From: Candidatus Nitrosopolaris rasttigaisensis
GTDB lineage: Archaea; Thermoproteota; Nitrososphaeria; Nitrososphaerales; Nitrososphaeraceae
DNA length: 6,403 nucleotides
Assembly: GCA_933226995.1 (NCBI GenBank)
Contig: CAKOFP010000118.1
Location: 1 to 6,403 of the forward strand
Direction of reading: 5' to 3'
The position numbers were made by a program, and so were the translations under genes. Positions 5,134 through 6,403 of this stretch are shown here, piece by piece. The notes beneath the pieces were generated by a model. The model ran no database searches. It had not been told where the DNA came from and saw only the letters and a program-made list of their open reading frames with translations. Each line of letters starts with the position of its first letter. Within the stretch, counting starts at the first letter, position 1.

Positions 5134-5793
5134 TTACTTTGTAGTTCTAGTTTTGGTTGAGGTTGTGGTTGTTGTTGTGGTTGTAGTTGAAGTAGTCGTT
5201 GCAGCAGTCTTATTCAATCCAGGGGCAGCTGCAGGAGTAGTAGCATTCGTTGCAGCAGCTGACGATGGAAGTATTTGTCCTCGGATTTCTCCCTGTTGGT
5301 GCGGCGTTGTGCGAACAGTTACATATGCCGACCCGTTCTTCATAAAATTAAATAGATCTGTAACATTTTTTCCGAAAAGTGGGCCATCTAGTTTAGCGGC
5401 TGTGATAATATCACTTACCAATTTTCCATTGACCGGTCCAGTAGGATAAGCTGATTGTTGTTTGTTCCCTCCTCCTGTTGTTGCATAAAGATTAAGTAAT
5501 TCTACCAATTCAGTTCCATTTTTAAGGCTAACAGGAACGCCAATAACCTGGTTTATATTCATAAGATCGACCTCATAAGACAAGGTTCCGTTTGGATTTA
5601 CATTGAATTTAGCTGTTCCCGTTGCACTAGTATCCATTGGCGGTACCGTGTTCTTGCCAGTTAGACTGGCAACAAAATTCGTCTGATGTTGTGCATAAGT
5701 CAAAATCGGAATTGCGGAAACAGCTGCAATAAAAATTGCGATTAGGCTAGCGGTAGTTATTGCTGCAGGAAACTTGGACATTACAAATCCCAT
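5134..5793 (-). CDS. Exported CHRD-domain protein with Thr-rich tail
   Basis: The numbering below counts from a possible GTG at 5796. I report the adjacent ATG at 5793; ATG 5781, with GTGAT ten bases upstream, gives the tidier signal peptide (MSKF...). A hydrophobic segment at about 11-33 followed by TYA-QHQ looks like a Sec signal cleaved near residue 35. Residues 41-176 form a CHRD domain: FVASLTGKNTVPP at 41-53, GTAKF at 60-64, then GPVNGKLVSDIITAAKLDG and the closing GSAYVTVRTTPHQQGEIRGQ at 155-174. The usual HIHxG segment is replaced (IGVPVSLKNG), and the common YVNVHT is YVTVRT, so His ligands seen in relatives are missing. Residues about 177-220 are an Ala/Thr/Pro-rich linker and a Thr-rich tail with NxT/S sequons, likely surface-exposed and possibly glycosylated. 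CHRD proteins are cell-surface or secreted; their function is unsettled. Confidence 0.87.
   Translation of the reverse strand: MGFVMSKFPAAITTASLIAIFIAAVSAIPILTYAQHQTNFVASLTGKNTVPPMDTSATGTAKFNVNPNGTLSYEVDLMNINQVIGVPVSLKNGTELVELLNLYATTGGGNKQQSAYPTGPVNGKLVSDIITAAKLDGPLFGKNVTDLFNFMKNGSAYVTVRTTPHQQGEIRGQILPSSAAATNATTPAAAPGLNKTAATTTSTTTTTTTTTSTKTRTTK
5151..5200. repeat. Degenerate TTG/TGG simple repeat encoding the poly-Thr tail
   Basis: The plus strand is built of TTGTGG, TTGTTG and TTGTAG units, which on the minus strand give ACN threonine codons of mixed third base. The mixed codons argue for selection on the Thr run rather than recent slippage alone. A shorter tract of the same word occurs at about 4974-5003. 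Confidence 0.6.
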
Positions 5794-5796
5794 CAC

Positions 5797-6034
5797 GCCT
5801 GCAGTTAATAAGTTGTAACCGATAATATCTTCGAAAAGCCTACTGTGGCTTGAGTTATTTTAAGAACAAACAAAACTTCATTTTATCTTAACCTTTCAGG
5901 AACCCTTTAGCAAAGCCCATTGACATGCTTCCAGTTAATGAGATTCCAAGATTTGATAAGCATTGTTCGTTTCACTACTAGGAACAATAAACTTAACTAT
6001 AGTTGCTCCATATATTATTAGATAAATCATCAAG
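5797..6034. other. Intergenic region upstream of the CHRD gene
   Basis: AT-rich, with no reading frame of note on either strand. It should contain the CHRD promoter (listed separately) and the 3' flank of the glycosyltransferase remnant. A short inverted repeat AAGCC/GGCTT lies at 5836-5851 with a six-base loop. Confidence 0.5.
5855..5863 (-). promoter_or_regulatory. Possible TATA box of the CHRD gene (TTAAAATAA)
   Basis: On the minus strand TTAAAATAA lies about 60 bases before the ATG at 5793. Transcription starting some 25 bases downstream, near 5833, would leave a leader of about 40 bases. This is the best TATA-like word in the interval, judged by composition and spacing only. Confidence 0.28.
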
Positions 6035-6250
6035 CTAGCACAACTGATATGCTTGAAGTATATTCTTTTCATAGTTCTCCCACACTAGATTGTTCCGTGC
6101 AAATTCAAATGTCTTTATTCTTTTAGTGTAAAGCTCCTCCATATTGTCTCTGAAGTATACTAATTGTGATGCTAAATCGTCGTAATCCTCAAATACTGCA
6201 CAATTGTCTTGTAAGGTTTGTCGGACAGGCATTATAGATGACGTACACAT
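6035..6250 (-). pseudogene. C-terminal remnant of a group 1 (GT4-like) glycosyltransferase
   Basis: The minus-strand frame ends at TAG 6035-6037. From DNCAVFEDYDDLASQL it reads like the end of a GT-B glycosyltransferase: an acidic segment, then YFRDNMEELYTKR, and ARNNLVWENYEKNILQAYQL as the last helices (the 'W..YE' ending is common in this group). Only about 65-71 residues are present, against some 350-400 in the family. The donor-sugar site (E-x7-E region) and the whole N-terminal half are absent. Upstream, in frame, the sequence loses any family resemblance around 6240-6260 and meets a TGA at 6316-6314. An independent product starting at ATG 6250 is possible but could not be an active transferase. 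The fragment end abuts the divergent coiled-coil frame, marking a rearrangement junction. Intact relatives build surface polysaccharide or glycoprotein glycans. Confidence 0.68.
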
Positions 6251-6285
6251 GACAAAGAGGATTTGGATCGTGCTGCGTCGAGGAT

Positions 6286-6403
6286 TTGGAGGTAGATCCT
6301 GAAATCGCCGAACTCAAAGATGAGGTGAAACGATTGCAGAGAACCATCGAAAGAGTAGCATCACGCGTCAAGACAGAAGCACCGATTCGACAACCGAAAG
6401 AAA
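6286..6403 (+). CDS. N-terminal part of an unrecognised coiled-coil protein (runs off window)
   Basis: The frame is open from 6253 (after a TGA at 6250-6252) to the window end. From VDPEIAELKDEVKRLQ onward it contains hydrophobics in strict 3-4 spacing (Ile, Leu, Val, Leu, Ile, Val, Val), i.e. more than three heptads of an ideal coiled coil, followed by a basic/Pro linker ending IRQPKE. There is no in-frame ATG. TTG 6286 is the most upstream plausible start and GTG 6325 an alternative; the true 5' end may instead have been removed at the junction near 6240-6280. Hand-counted GC (27/60 at 6301-6360) is above the neighbouring archaeal genes. The heptad regularity makes coding likely, but the function cannot be told from 39 residues. 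Confidence 0.5.
   Translation, partial: MEVDPEIAELKDEVKRLQRTIERVASRVKTEAPIRQPKE

Noticed and set aside
5153..5449. Plus-strand 98-codon frame with a Val-rich start
   Set aside because: It is the antisense of the Thr-rich tail and CHRD domain; the poly-Val run is just the complement of Thr codons.
5836..5851. AAGCC/GGCTT inverted repeat upstream of the CHRD gene
   Set aside because: Five-base arms are weak, and the position lies between the TATA-like word and the predicted transcript start, so it may not be transcribed.
1..6403. CRISPR arrays, rRNA or tRNA genes, and insertion-sequence ends
   Set aside because: No regularly spaced repeats, no tRNA T-arm-like motif with a plausible cloverleaf, no rRNA core sequence and no transposase or terminal inverted repeat pair could be seen.

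Overview
The window looks like AT-rich chromosomal DNA of an ammonia-oxidising archaeon (Thaumarchaeota/Nitrososphaeria, perhaps Nitrososphaeraceae). The clues are a secreted CHRD-domain protein with a threonine-rich tail, two small single-C2H2-finger proteins, a short stand-alone class III nucleotidyl cyclase-like protein and long AT-rich spacers. The assignment is inferred from gene content and is not proven. Into this background is set a sharply bounded, GC-rich, bacterial-looking block at about 1397-3230. Hand-counted GC is 37/60 at 1621-1680, against 20/60 at 661-720 and 16/60 at 3481-3540.

Layout: (1) 1-639 is the 3' end of a class I pyridine-nucleotide-disulfide-oxidoreductase-like flavoprotein whose usual C-terminal His is a Tyr. 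(2) 640-1436 is an AT-rich spacer with a T-rich terminator-like tract and a 15-bp palindrome but no convincing gene. (3) The GC-rich block holds one intact 559-residue gene, a cyclic-nucleotide-binding domain + thioredoxin-fold domain + thioredoxin-reductase-like flavoprotein without the CxxC. Directly behind it is a 25-codon scrap of an alpha/beta hydrolase (chloroperoxidase type) with an internal deletion. (4) At 3238 AT-rich DNA resumes at the start codon of a cyclase-like gene that seems cut short by a frameshift near 3754. (5) 3931-4104 and 4288-4677 encode two small C2H2 zinc-finger proteins. (6) 4678-5133 is mostly non-coding and carries a Thr-codon-rich patch echoing the tail of the next gene. 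(7) On the minus strand, 5134-5793 encodes an exported CHRD protein, and 6035-6250 is the C-terminal remnant of a group 1 glycosyltransferase. (8) On the plus strand from about 6286 a new reading frame begins with a perfect heptad coiled coil and runs off the window.

The genes do not form one obvious operon. The region reads as an accessory, rearranged stretch: one probable horizontal acquisition, at least two gene remnants, one probable frameshift, and a head-to-head junction of two gene fragments near 6240-6280. The most provocative arrangement is a cyclic-nucleotide-sensing oxidoreductase immediately upstream of a nucleotidyl cyclase-like gene. Because the two differ strongly in base composition, and the cyclase looks damaged, a functional pair is only a hypothesis. 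A chimeric assembly at the GC boundaries must also be excluded.
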